Source of the DNA: VBDM01 sp035651815
Lineage (GTDB): Bacteria > Pseudomonadota > Gammaproteobacteria > Burkholderiales > SG8-39
NCBI GenBank assembly: GCA_035651815.1
Contig: DASRFB010000103.1
Location: forward strand, 1 to 64,000
Direction: 5' to 3'
DNA: 64,000 nt
Shown here: in pieces, positions 25,575 through 32,636 of the stretch
How the letters are laid out: every line of letters starts with the position of its first letter
How positions within the stretch are numbered: the stretch's first letter is position 1
Position numbers and translations under genes: made by a program
Notes under the pieces: generated by a model
The model's input: the letters and a program-made list of their open reading frames with translations, nothing else
What the model was told of the DNA's origin: nothing
Database searches by the model: none

Positions 25575-25651
25575 GTCATCCTGAGGAGCGAAGCGACGAA
25601 GGATCTGCTTTTCGCCGCGTAAAGCAGATCCTTCGCTTCGCTCAGGATGAC
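25575..25651. repeat. Palindromic repeat: two inverted copies of a TCATCCTGAGCGAAGCGAAGGATCT-type element
   Basis: The left arm (25575-25610) starts GTCATCCTGAGGAGCG and ends AAGGATCTGCTT. The right arm (25621-25651) is nearly its reverse complement, starting AAAGCAGATCCTTCGC. The arms differ by short insertions in the left copy. The loop is about 10 bases. It lies directly after the MetE-like gene, in the convergent gap. A related single copy is at 49321-49352. This type of sequence recurs in many environmental genomes (recalled). Confidence 0.8.
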
Positions 25652-25654
25652 GGC

Positions 25655-25690
25655 AAAAAAAACCGCGCCGCGGTTCGCCGCGGCGCGGTT
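25655..25690 (-). terminator. Rho-independent terminator of the exported low-complexity protein gene (minus strand)
   Basis: AACCGCGCCGCGG and CCGCGGCGCGGTT form a perfect 13-base stem closed by a TTCG tetraloop. On the minus strand it is followed by a run of T residues (the A run at 25655-25662). It sits 18 bases after the stop of the gene at 25709-26104. Confidence 0.88.
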
Positions 25691-25708
25691 TCGAGACGTC
25701 GAAGGGCG

Positions 25709-26104
25709 CTACGACTGGCGCGTGTTCGGGTCGCCGGTCGAGCCGTAGGGGCTCGACGAGCCCTCGGACGGGTTCTGCGCGTACTGGCCGCTCGAGCTGC
25801 TGCCGTACTGCTGATTGCTCGCGTGACGGTCCTTGTCGTGGTCGCGGTCCTTGTCGCGTCCGCGGTGCCTGCCGTTGTCGCGGTCGTCGTTCTGCGCGTA
25901 GCGGTCGTTCCGCTCCTGGCCGTAGGTATCCGTCGAGCGGTCGCTCGAGCCGAGCGAGCCCTGCACCGACGCGCCGCCGACGTTCGCGCTCGCCGAGGGC
26001 CCTTGGGACCCATACGAAGAGCTGCTGTTGTCGTCGGCGAGCGCGGCGAGCGGTGCGGCGAGCGCGCCTGCGAGAGCGGCGGCAAGAATGGTCTTCGATC
26101 GCAT
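25709..26104 (-). CDS. Exported low-complexity Asp/Arg/Ser-rich protein
   Basis: The protein has 131 residues. MRSKTILAAALAGALAAPLAALA is a signal peptide with a probable cleavage after ALA. The mature part is hydrophilic: Ser/Gly-rich, then a highly charged tract (NDDRDNGRHRGRDKDRDHDK) and a Ser/Gln/Tyr/Gly tail. It has no cysteine and no recognised domain. AGGAGAT precedes the ATG. Disorder is likely and function unknown; metal or nucleic acid binding by the Asp/His/Arg tract is only a guess. A dedicated 13-base-stem terminator follows. Confidence 0.62.
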   Translation of the reverse strand: MRSKTILAAALAGALAAPLAALADDNSSSSYGSQGPSASANVGGASVQGSLGSSDRSTDTYGQERNDRYAQNDDRDNGRHRGRDKDRDHDKDRHASNQQYGSSSSGQYAQNPSEGSSSPYGSTGDPNTRQS

Positions 26105-26206
26105 TACAGAATCTCCTTTGAGTAAAGAATCGGAATCACCCGGCGTGCCGGGCAGGAGAATTCATGCAACGCGCGTGCCCGAGCCACGTCGGGCGAGGAC
26201 GACAGG

Positions 26207-26911
26207 CTATTCGGTCGCGAAGCGGGCGATCAGCTGCTTCACTTTCTGCGACGGCGCGAGGAACTGGCAGCCCCAGCGCTGCGCGCGGCGGCCGTCGGCG
26301 AACTCGACCGGCCGGGAGTGGCGCACCTCGAGATCGACCGCGATCGCGCCCGCGTCGCCGCTCTCGATGCGGCAGCCGGTGATGCGCGTGCCCGCGGCCG
26401 GCACGATGCTGACGCCGTGCAGGAGCAATCCGATCCCGCCTTCGCTGATGTCCATGATCTCCGCCTGCAGCGGCGCGCCGGTGCCGACGGGAATGGTGCA
26501 GACGACCGGGAAGCCCTGCGGAACCTGCGCGCGCGGGTGCGCGCGCCGCTGCCGCGTGACGATCGCCCGCGGATAGCCGAGACGCACCGACGCGGGCGCG
26601 TGACCGCTCGGTCGCGGATCGGTCGACGCGAACTCGATCTGCATGCCGCCGAACTCGGCGACGAACGTCGCGAGCGGCCGCTCGGGCAGCGTCCGCGACG
26701 CCGATCCGGGCGCCGGATCGACGACGATGTATTGCCGGCCGGCGTCGAGCAGCGCGAGCCGCCAGGTCGAGTGCGCGCGGCCCTCGGCGTCGAGCGCCGC
26801 CAGCGACTGCTTGCGGATAAGCAGCGCCTGCAGCACCCGCTCGACCTCGTCGGCGGAGGTGGAAACGACGCCGGGAGCGAGCGTCAGCGTATTCGGATGC
26901 GGTGTCGCCAA
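26207..26911 (-). CDS. YcgR-like flagellar brake / PilZ c-di-GMP receptor (PilZ-B)
   Basis: This 234-residue cytoplasmic protein has an N-terminal YcgR-like beta domain (about 10-115) and a C-terminal PilZ domain. The two c-di-GMP-binding motifs are intact: RAHPR (R123-R127) and DISEGG (D154-G159). YcgR-type proteins bind c-di-GMP and slow flagellar rotation or switch motility. The gene is 12 bases downstream of the SDR gene and is a paralogue of the protein at 27708-28409, so it belongs to the same operon. It is the last gene before the 102-base gap leading to the exported-protein gene. Confidence 0.88.
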   Translation of the reverse strand: MATPHPNTLTLAPGVVSTSADEVERVLQALLIRKQSLAALDAEGRAHSTWRLALLDAGRQYIVVDPAPGSASRTLPERPLATFVAEFGGMQIEFASTDPRPSGHAPASVRLGYPRAIVTRQRRAHPRAQVPQGFPVVCTIPVGTGAPLQAEIMDISEGGIGLLLHGVSIVPAAGTRITGCRIESGDAGAIAVDLEVRHSRPVEFADGRRAQRWGCQFLAPSQKVKQLIARFATE

Positions 26912-26923
26912 GGTTTCGAGCCC

Positions 26924-27682
26924 TCAACCGCGGCCGATGAACGGCATCTTGGTCGCCATGATGGTCATGAACTGCACGTTGGTGTCGAGCGGGAGTCCCG
27001 CCATGTACAGCACCGCGCGCCCGACCTCGTCGACCTCCATCAGCGGCTCGGCGGCGATCGTGCCGTTCGCCTGCGGAACGCCGTTCGCCATGCGCGACGC
27101 GAGCTCGGTGCGCGCGTTGCCGATGTCGATCTGCCCGCAGGCGATGTCGTACTTGCGGCCGTCGAGCGACGTCGCGCGCGTGAGGCCGGTGATCGCGTGC
27201 TTGGTCGCCGTATACGGCGCGGAGTTCGGACGCGGCACGTGCGCGGAGATCGAGCCGTTGTTGATGATGCGGCCGCCGCGCGGGTCCTGGCTCTTCATGA
27301 TGCGGATCGCCTCCTGCGTGCACAGGAACGCGCCGGTCAGGTTGGTGTCGACGACGGCCTTCCACTGCTCGACGGTCAGGTCCTCGAGCATGACGTTGCC
27401 CGGCGTGCCGATCCCGGCGTTGTTGAAGAGCAGGTCGAGCCGGCCGAATTGCTCGCGCGTCCTCGCGAACAGCGCGCGCACCGACGCCGGATCGCCGACG
27501 TCGGTCGGGACCGCGAGCGCGCGCGACTTCGCCGCGCCCGCCGCGGCGAGCGCCTGCTCGAGCCTGTCCTTGCGCCGGCCGGCGAGCACCACGCTCCAGC
27601 CGGCGCCGAGCAGCGCGAGCGCGGCGGCCTTGCCGATGCCGGTGCCGCCGCCGGTGACCACTGCGATCTTCGATGCGTTCAT
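26924..27682 (-). CDS. Short-chain dehydrogenase/reductase (SDR)
   Basis: The protein is 252 residues from the ATG at 27682. It has TGGGTGIG (10-17) for NAD(P) binding, NNAG (87-90) and a Ser144/Tyr157/Lys161 catalytic set (SISAHVPRPNSAPYTATK), the classical SDR order. It should oxidise or reduce an alcohol/ketone in the cytoplasm with NAD(P)H. The substrate is unknown. It lies between two PilZ genes and is separated from them by 25 and 12 bases, so it is probably cotranscribed with them. The mixture with c-di-GMP receptors is unusual. Confidence 0.9.
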   Translation of the reverse strand: MNASKIAVVTGGGTGIGKAAALALLGAGWSVVLAGRRKDRLEQALAAAGAAKSRALAVPTDVGDPASVRALFARTREQFGRLDLLFNNAGIGTPGNVMLEDLTVEQWKAVVDTNLTGAFLCTQEAIRIMKSQDPRGGRIINNGSISAHVPRPNSAPYTATKHAITGLTRATSLDGRKYDIACGQIDIGNARTELASRMANGVPQANGTIAAEPLMEVDEVGRAVLYMAGLPLDTNVQFMTIMATKMPFIGRG

Positions 27683-27707
27683 GCTTTCTACCCTCGTCGG
27701 TTGTAGC

Positions 27708-28409
27708 TCAGGCGGCCCCGGGGCCCTTCGCCGTGCACACGGCGACGAGCTGGCGCACGCCCGGCGCCGCGGGATCGACAAAACGGCAGCCCGAGCGCTG
27801 CGTATGCTCGCGCTCGCTCAGCAGCGCGACCTGCGAGTAGCGCACCTCGAGGTCGAAGATGCTGGGCGCCATCCTCAGCCCCGTGACCACGCAGCCCTTC
27901 AGGATCGTCCCGGGCTCGAGGCTGATGTCGGCAGGATACAGCAGGCCGATGCCGCCTGAGCTGATGTCGACCACCTCGGCGTCGAACGGCATGTCGCCGC
28001 TCGCGTCGGCCAGGCAGTGGAGCGGCGGCGATATGGCGACGCGCGGATCGGCGCGGCGCGCGTAGCTCGCGAGCACGTCCGGGAAGTCGAGGCGGATGAG
28101 CGGCCGGCCGTCGTGCTCCAGGCGCGCGGCGTTGCTCGCCGCGAACTCGAAGTAGCGCTCGCCGACGGTCGCGCAGAAGATGGCGCGCAGGCGCGACACC
28201 AGCGCCTCGTTCGCGAGGTCGTCGGCGCTCGCGTCGACGACGATGTGGCGCAGGCCCGGGTCGATTTGCCGCAGCCGCGACACGAACTGCATCGTGCCGC
28301 GCGCCACGTGCGAGAGCAGCGGCGTGCCGCGCGACGCGAGCAGCTCGAGCACCCGCGCGATCTCCTGCGGCGCTCGCGTGATGTGCTCCGCCGGGAGCGC
28401 GTCGCTCAC
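27708..28409 (-). CDS. YcgR-like PilZ c-di-GMP receptor (PilZ-A)
   Basis: The protein has 233 residues. The N-terminal part (about 10-110; VSRLRQIDPGLRHIVVDAS, FEFAASNAARLEHDGRPLI) has the YcgR N-terminal domain pattern. The PilZ domain keeps RADPR (R119-R123) and DISSGG (D148-G153), so c-di-GMP binding is likely. It overlaps the upstream gene at 28406-29071 by four bases (ATGA) and precedes the SDR gene by 25 bases. It is a paralogue of the protein at 26207-26911, suggesting duplication. Outputs may include flagellar motility or an envelope process. Confidence 0.88.
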   Translation of the reverse strand: MSDALPAEHITRAPQEIARVLELLASRGTPLLSHVARGTMQFVSRLRQIDPGLRHIVVDASADDLANEALVSRLRAIFCATVGERYFEFAASNAARLEHDGRPLIRLDFPDVLASYARRADPRVAISPPLHCLADASGDMPFDAEVVDISSGGIGLLYPADISLEPGTILKGCVVTGLRMAPSIFDLEVRYSQVALLSEREHTQRSGCRFVDPAAPGVRQLVAVCTAKGPGAA

Positions 28410-29071
28410 CGCGTGCTCATCCCGCGCGCGCGCCGCATCTCGTCGGCCACGCGCTCGGCCGACTCGGAGGCGCGCCGGCGCGCGTCGGCGGCGAGGCCTT
28501 CGTCGAGCAGCGCCGAGGCGTCGACCTGCGCCGCGAGCTTGGCGCGGGCGTCGGGAAAGGCGTCGAGCTCGTGCGCGAGCGCGCCGGCGGCGACGCCGTA
28601 ATCGAAGTAGCGCTTCTCGAGGTCGTCCTTGATCTGGAGCGCGCGGCGGAGGAAGTCCGCCGTGCGGCGGTTGGCGTAGTTCATGTGCTGCGCGAGCGCC
28701 CTGGCGCCTTCGTCGACCCGCTGCCGGGCGCGCTCCTCGCGCGCGAGCTCGCGCAGGATCTGGCGCGCCGAGAGCGCGTACTCCTCGGCGGCGTAGGCGA
28801 GCGAGCGCCCGGGCGCCGTCTTGACGCGCTCGAAGTCGGCGAGCCGCGCGTCCAGGCCCGCCGCCTCCGCGTCGAGCCGGGCGAGGCCCCCGCCGCTGCC
28901 GGGATGGGCGCGCAGCCCGTCGCGCAGCCCGGCGCTCGCCTCCTGCACCAGCGCCGAAGCGGCGCGGCGCAGCTCGGCGCGCTGGTGCGCGCTCCAGGCG
29001 CCCCAGCCGGCGGCGGCCGCGATCGCGGCGGCCAGCACCAGCACGGCGCGCTTCGGTCCCGACGTCGCCAT
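28406..29071 (-). CDS. Single-pass membrane protein with a long helical, coiled-coil-like region
   Basis: The protein is 221 residues from the ATG at 29071 (233 from an upstream ATG at 29107). One N-terminal transmembrane helix (RAVLVLAAAIAAAAGWGAWS) is followed by a long charged helix-rich region (RQRVDEGARALAQHMNY, RRTADFLRRALQIKDDLEKRYFDYG). No domain is recognised. The four-base overlap with the PilZ-A gene makes translational coupling likely. It is the first gene of the PilZ-SDR-PilZ operon, so it may be the membrane target or anchor of the c-di-GMP receptors (inference). Confidence 0.75.
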   Translation of the reverse strand: MATSGPKRAVLVLAAAIAAAAGWGAWSAHQRAELRRAASALVQEASAGLRDGLRAHPGSGGGLARLDAEAAGLDARLADFERVKTAPGRSLAYAAEEYALSARQILRELAREERARQRVDEGARALAQHMNYANRRTADFLRRALQIKDDLEKRYFDYGVAAGALAHELDAFPDARAKLAAQVDASALLDEGLAADARRRASESAERVADEMRRARGMSTR

Positions 29072-29174
29072 TGCGGCGGTTATACCGTCATCCGCCGGCG
29101 CCGACAACCCACAAGTTGCGCGAGCGCCGTCCGAGGCGGCAAACTAGCCGCGCGACGACGAGGAGGAGCAGCGC

Positions 29175-30182
29175 TTGAAGGCCATCGTGATCCGCGAGTT
29201 CGGGCCGCCCGAGGTCATGCGCCTCGAGGACGTGCCGACGCCCGAGCCGGGCCCGGGCGAGGTCGTGGTGCGCGTGCACGCCGTGTCGGTGAACCGCACG
29301 CTCGACCTGATCCTGCGCGCGGGCGCCTACGCGCTGCCGATCGAGCTGCCGCACGTGCTCGGCGTCGATCCGGCGGGCGTGGTGAGCGCGGTCGGCCCCG
29401 GCGTCGATGCGCCCCGGGTCGGCGACCGGGTCGTCACCCTGCAGTTCGTGAAGCAGGCGAGCCCGACCTCGTTCCCGGTCGTGCTCGGGCTGCACGTGTG
29501 GGGCGGCTACGCCGAGTACGTGAAGGTGCCGGCCGCGGTGACGCACCCGATCCCCGACGGCGTCGATTTCGCGGCGGCGTGCGTGGTCTCGCGCCACGCG
29601 CCCGTCGCGCTCTCGATGCTGCGCGACGGCGCGCGGCTGCGAGCGGGCGAGTGGGTGCTGGTCATGGGCGCCGCGGGCGGCCTCGGCAGCGCCGGCGTGC
29701 AGGCGGCCAAGGTCCTCGGCGCGAAAGTGATCGCCGCCGCCGGCTCGCCCGAGCGCGTGCGCGCGGCCGTCGCGCTCGGCGCGGACGCCGGCGTCGACTA
29801 CCGCGCGCAGGACCTGACCGATGAAGTGATGCGCGCGACCGCCGGGCGCGGCGCCGACGTCGTGTTCGAGAACATCGGCGACCCGGTGCTGTTCCCGAAG
29901 GCCTTCGCGGCGCTCGCGCGCAACGGCCGCCTGATCACCGCCGGCGCGCACGGCGGCGGCACCGTCCCGCTCGACGTGAAGAAGCTGTACCTGAACGCGA
30001 TCACCGTCATCGGCTCGTTCGGCCGCATCCTGCGCGATGACGTCGACCTCGCGCTGCGCGCCGCGGCCGAGGGGCGCTACCGGCCGCTCGTCGACCGCGT
30101 GCTGCCGCTCGAGCGCGCCGCCGAGGCGCACCGGCTGGTCGCGGCGCGCTCGGGCATCGGCAAGATCGTCCTTCAGCCCTGA
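29175..30182 (+). CDS. MDR-family zinc-type alcohol dehydrogenase / quinone oxidoreductase
   Basis: This 335-residue protein starts at a TTG, supported by AGGAGGAG (29161-29168) six bases before it. The MDR fold is clear: MKAIVIREFGPPEV, HVLGVDPAGVV, GGYAEYVKVPA, and a nucleotide fold with VMGAAGGLGSAGVQAAKVLG. No Cys/His set of the catalytic zinc site stands out (VLGVDPAG instead of GHE), which fits the quinone oxidoreductase branch. It should use NADPH to reduce an enone or quinone. It is followed after 20 bases by a Bug receptor gene, so the two may form a small operon. Confidence 0.88.
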   Translation: MKAIVIREFGPPEVMRLEDVPTPEPGPGEVVVRVHAVSVNRTLDLILRAGAYALPIELPHVLGVDPAGVVSAVGPGVDAPRVGDRVVTLQFVKQASPTSFPVVLGLHVWGGYAEYVKVPAAVTHPIPDGVDFAAACVVSRHAPVALSMLRDGARLRAGEWVLVMGAAGGLGSAGVQAAKVLGAKVIAAAGSPERVRAAVALGADAGVDYRAQDLTDEVMRATAGRGADVVFENIGDPVLFPKAFAALARNGRLITAGAHGGGTVPLDVKKLYLNAITVIGSFGRILRDDVDLALRAAAEGRYRPLVDRVLPLERAAEAHRLVAARSGIGKIVLQP

Positions 30183-30202
30183 ATCGACCTCGAGGAGGCT
30201 CC

Positions 30203-31159
30203 ATGATCCGCATGCTCGCCGCCGCATTCTTCGCCGCAGTCGTCGCGTCGCCCTGCGCCGCTCAGTATCCCGACCGACCGGTGACGATGCTCGCCGGCTT
30301 TCCCGCCGGCGGCCTGGTCGACATCGTCGCGCGCGTCGTCGCCGAGGGGATGAAGCCGCGCTTCCCGAAAGGCATCGTCGTCGTCAACAAGCCGGGCGCG
30401 GGCGGCGCGGTCGCGGTCTCCGAGACGGTGCAGGCGAAGCCCGACGGCTACACCATCCTGCTCACGCCGCAGTCGTCGCTCGTCATCCCGCCGCAGCAGA
30501 CCGCGCAGCTCGCGTACAAGACGCCCGACGACTACGACCCGGTGATCAACGTCATCTCGTACTACCCGCTGCTCGTGGTGAAGAGCGACGCGCCGTGGAA
30601 GACGATCCAGGCCTTCGTCGCCGACGCGGCCGCCAATCCCGGCAAGATGCGCATCGGCACGCCGGGCGAAGGCACCGCGAGCCACCTCAACCTCGAGGAG
30701 TTCATCTTCCGCACCGAGACCAAAATGATCCCGGTGCCGTACGCGGGCTGGGCGCAGTCGTCGGTCGCGCTGCTCGGCGGACACATCGAGGCCGTGGTCG
30801 CGCAGCCGGGCGAGGCGAAGCCGCAGGTCGACGGCGGCAAGATGCGCGCGCTCGCGGTGTTCCAGGGCACGCGCCACCCCGCGTTCCCCGGCGCGCCGAC
30901 CGCGAAGGAGGCGGGCTGGGACGTCGGCATCGGCGTGTGGTACCTGATCGTCGCGCCGAAGGGGACGCCCGCCGCCGCGCTGAAGCAGATCCACGATGCG
31001 GGCAAGGCCGCGATCGAGCAGAAGTCCTTCGCCGACACGATGCGCGCGCGCGGCGTCGACGTCGATTACCGCGCGGGCGAGGCGCTGCGCGCCGACCTGT
31101 GGAAGCAGTACAAGGAGCTCGGCGCGGTGATGCGGCGCATCGGCATCGTCAAGCAGTAG
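30203..31159 (+). CDS. Tripartite tricarboxylate (Bug-type) periplasmic receptor
   Basis: The protein has 318 residues with a signal peptide (MIRMLAAAFFAAVVASPCAA). Mature sequence: YPDRPVTMLAGFPAGGLVDIVAR, VVVNKPGAGGAVA, TVQAKPDGYTIL and IPVPYAGWAQSSVALLGG. These are the order and motifs of the Bug family (PxRPI...PxxPGGxxD...NxPGAGG...A...PDGYT). It binds a small carboxylate-type ligand in the periplasm. No TctA/TctB genes are nearby, as is usual for orphan Bug proteins. An AGGAGG sits just before the ATG. It follows the MDR oxidoreductase gene closely. Confidence 0.9.
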   Translation: MIRMLAAAFFAAVVASPCAAQYPDRPVTMLAGFPAGGLVDIVARVVAEGMKPRFPKGIVVVNKPGAGGAVAVSETVQAKPDGYTILLTPQSSLVIPPQQTAQLAYKTPDDYDPVINVISYYPLLVVKSDAPWKTIQAFVADAAANPGKMRIGTPGEGTASHLNLEEFIFRTETKMIPVPYAGWAQSSVALLGGHIEAVVAQPGEAKPQVDGGKMRALAVFQGTRHPAFPGAPTAKEAGWDVGIGVWYLIVAPKGTPAAALKQIHDAGKAAIEQKSFADTMRARGVDVDYRAGEALRADLWKQYKELGAVMRRIGIVKQ

Positions 31160-31160
31160 C

Positions 31161-32465
31161 TCAAGCTGGATGATGCTCGCCGTGGCGGCGGCGAGCGGCC
31201 TCCGCGGGCGGCGGCGCGGCGCGCTGCGCGCGCTCCACGCGAGGCGCGGGTCTCGCCTCGATGTCGCGATGCGCTTCCGCGCGAGGACGGACCTCGGCGC
31301 GCGCGCTCTGGCGCCAGCCGTCGACGCGGGCGCCGGGCTCGTGGCGCTCGCGCTGCAGCGGCTGCATCCCGCCCGGTCCCGGCGAGAATCCTCCGCGACC
31401 CGGCGAGAATCCTCCCGGACCCGGCGAGAACCCGCCGGGCCCCGGCGTAAATCCCCCGGGCGTGCGCGACGGCTCGTCGCGGTGCTCGCGCTGGTCCTCG
31501 AAGCGGCGGTTTCGGCGCTCTTCGCCGCGCCGCTCCTGCTGCACCGCCGGCGGCGGCGCGTAGACGCGCGGCGCGGGCGCCTGCCCGGGGGCGCGCCACT
31601 GCTGCGCCGGCGCGGGCGCGGCGTAGCGCCTTTGCACGATCGGATCGTGATAGGTCGCGTCGCGGCGATGACCCGGATCGTGCTGCCATGCGCCCGGCGT
31701 CCGGTTCATGGTGACCTGCCGGTTCACGATCACGGTGCGGTTGTAGTAGTAGTTGTCGACCCGCACGACGCGCGCCTCGCGGCGCCGCCAGTCGAATCCG
31801 CCGAAAAAGAATCCCGGCACGACGCGTATCCCCGGCGTCCACACCACCACGACGCCCGGCCGCGCGACGTAGCCGCGCCACGGGCGCCAGTGGTAGGGCG
31901 GATAGGCCGGCCACCACCACGTCCCGTACACGACGTACGGATCGTAATAGGGGACGTAGACCACCTGGGGATCGGCGGGGACCACGACGATGGTCGGCCC
32001 GTCCCGGGTGACCGCCACCTGGCCGTCCGAGCGCAGGTTCCCCGCCTGCTGCGCCCGCGCGCGCAGGCCCTGCACCGTGTCCATCACCTGCGGCTGCTGC
32101 GCGAGGAACGCGTCGCCCACGGCGCGCGTCCACTGCAGGTTCTCGTCCATCCAGGCGAGCACCTGCGGAAACGCGACGAGCGACGTGACGCTCGGGTCCC
32201 AGCCCTGGCCGGCCGCGGCTTTCACCGCGGCGTCGCCCTGCAGCCCCGGGTTGGCCTTCGACCAGCGCGCCGCCTCGACCACCTCGAGCGGATAGGTCGC
32301 CGCCATCAGGATCTGCGACAGCAGCGGATCGGGGTAGAGCGCGACCGGCGCGAGCATCTGGTCGAGCTCGGCCTGCGAGAAGGCGCGCTGCTCCTGCGCG
32401 CCGGCGGGCAGCGCGGCCGCGAGCAGCAGCACGGCGAGCAGCATCTGTCTGGCGATGCGGAGCAT
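31161..32465 (-). CDS. DUF3300 exported protein with C-terminal repeats
   Basis: The protein is 434 residues from the ATG at 32465, which has AGGAGG seven bases upstream; an earlier ATG at 32489 lacks this. The N-terminus is a signal peptide (LLAVLLLAAALPAGA). The DUF3300 domain covers about 25-300: LDQMLAPVALYPDPLLSQIL, AAGQGWDPSVTSLVAFP, VVPADPQVVYVPYYDP and a Trp/Tyr-rich tract. The C-terminus is Arg/Pro/Gly-rich and contains four copies of a seven-residue GPGGFSP-like unit, matching a 21-base DNA repeat at 31379-31463. It is probably periplasmic or surface-associated. Function is unknown. Convergent with the Bug gene, one base away. Confidence 0.85.
   Translation of the reverse strand: MLRIARQMLLAVLLLAAALPAGAQEQRAFSQAELDQMLAPVALYPDPLLSQILMAATYPLEVVEAARWSKANPGLQGDAAVKAAAGQGWDPSVTSLVAFPQVLAWMDENLQWTRAVGDAFLAQQPQVMDTVQGLRARAQQAGNLRSDGQVAVTRDGPTIVVVPADPQVVYVPYYDPYVVYGTWWWPAYPPYHWRPWRGYVARPGVVVVWTPGIRVVPGFFFGGFDWRRREARVVRVDNYYYNRTVIVNRQVTMNRTPGAWQHDPGHRRDATYHDPIVQRRYAAPAPAQQWRAPGQAPAPRVYAPPPAVQQERRGEERRNRRFEDQREHRDEPSRTPGGFTPGPGGFSPGPGGFSPGRGGFSPGPGGMQPLQRERHEPGARVDGWRQSARAEVRPRAEAHRDIEARPAPRVERAQRAAPPPAEAARRRHGEHHPA
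31379..31463. repeat. 21-base tandem repeat (four copies) inside the DUF3300 gene
   Basis: Units begin CCGGCGAGAATCCTC and recur every 21 bases with a few substitutions; the last unit reads CCGGCGTAAATCCCC. The period is a multiple of three, so the coded GPGGFSP repeat stays in frame. Copy number may vary between strains. Confidence 0.8.
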
Positions 32466-32603
32466 GGGCGGCCTCCTGAGAGCCTTCATTGTCTCTTCGA
32501 ACGCGGGCCCTGTCCCACCGGTTCACGTAAGAAATGCAACCGGGTGTAACGGACGCCATGGCGCGTCGCTGCGCCGCGACAACGCCCGGCGCGCCGTTGA
32601 ATC

Positions 32604-32609
32604 TATAAT
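32604..32609 (+). promoter_or_regulatory. Consensus -10 element for the VOC-family gene
   Basis: TATAAT is a perfect sigma-70 -10 hexamer, rare in such GC-rich DNA. It is 28 bases before the ATG at 32637. The spacing predicts a transcript start just upstream of an AGGAGGAG ribosome-binding site (32626-32633). No matching -35 is evident. Confidence 0.5.
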
Positions 32610-32636
32610 GGGTCTCGAACGCCGCAGGAGGAGCCC

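Noticed and set aside
31379..31463. CRISPR-like array
   Set aside because: The unit is only 21 bases, has no unique spacers and lies in frame within a coding region, so it is a coding tandem repeat.
32465..32489. Start of the DUF3300 protein at 32489
   Set aside because: AGGAGG lies just before the ATG at 32465, which also gives a better signal peptide start.
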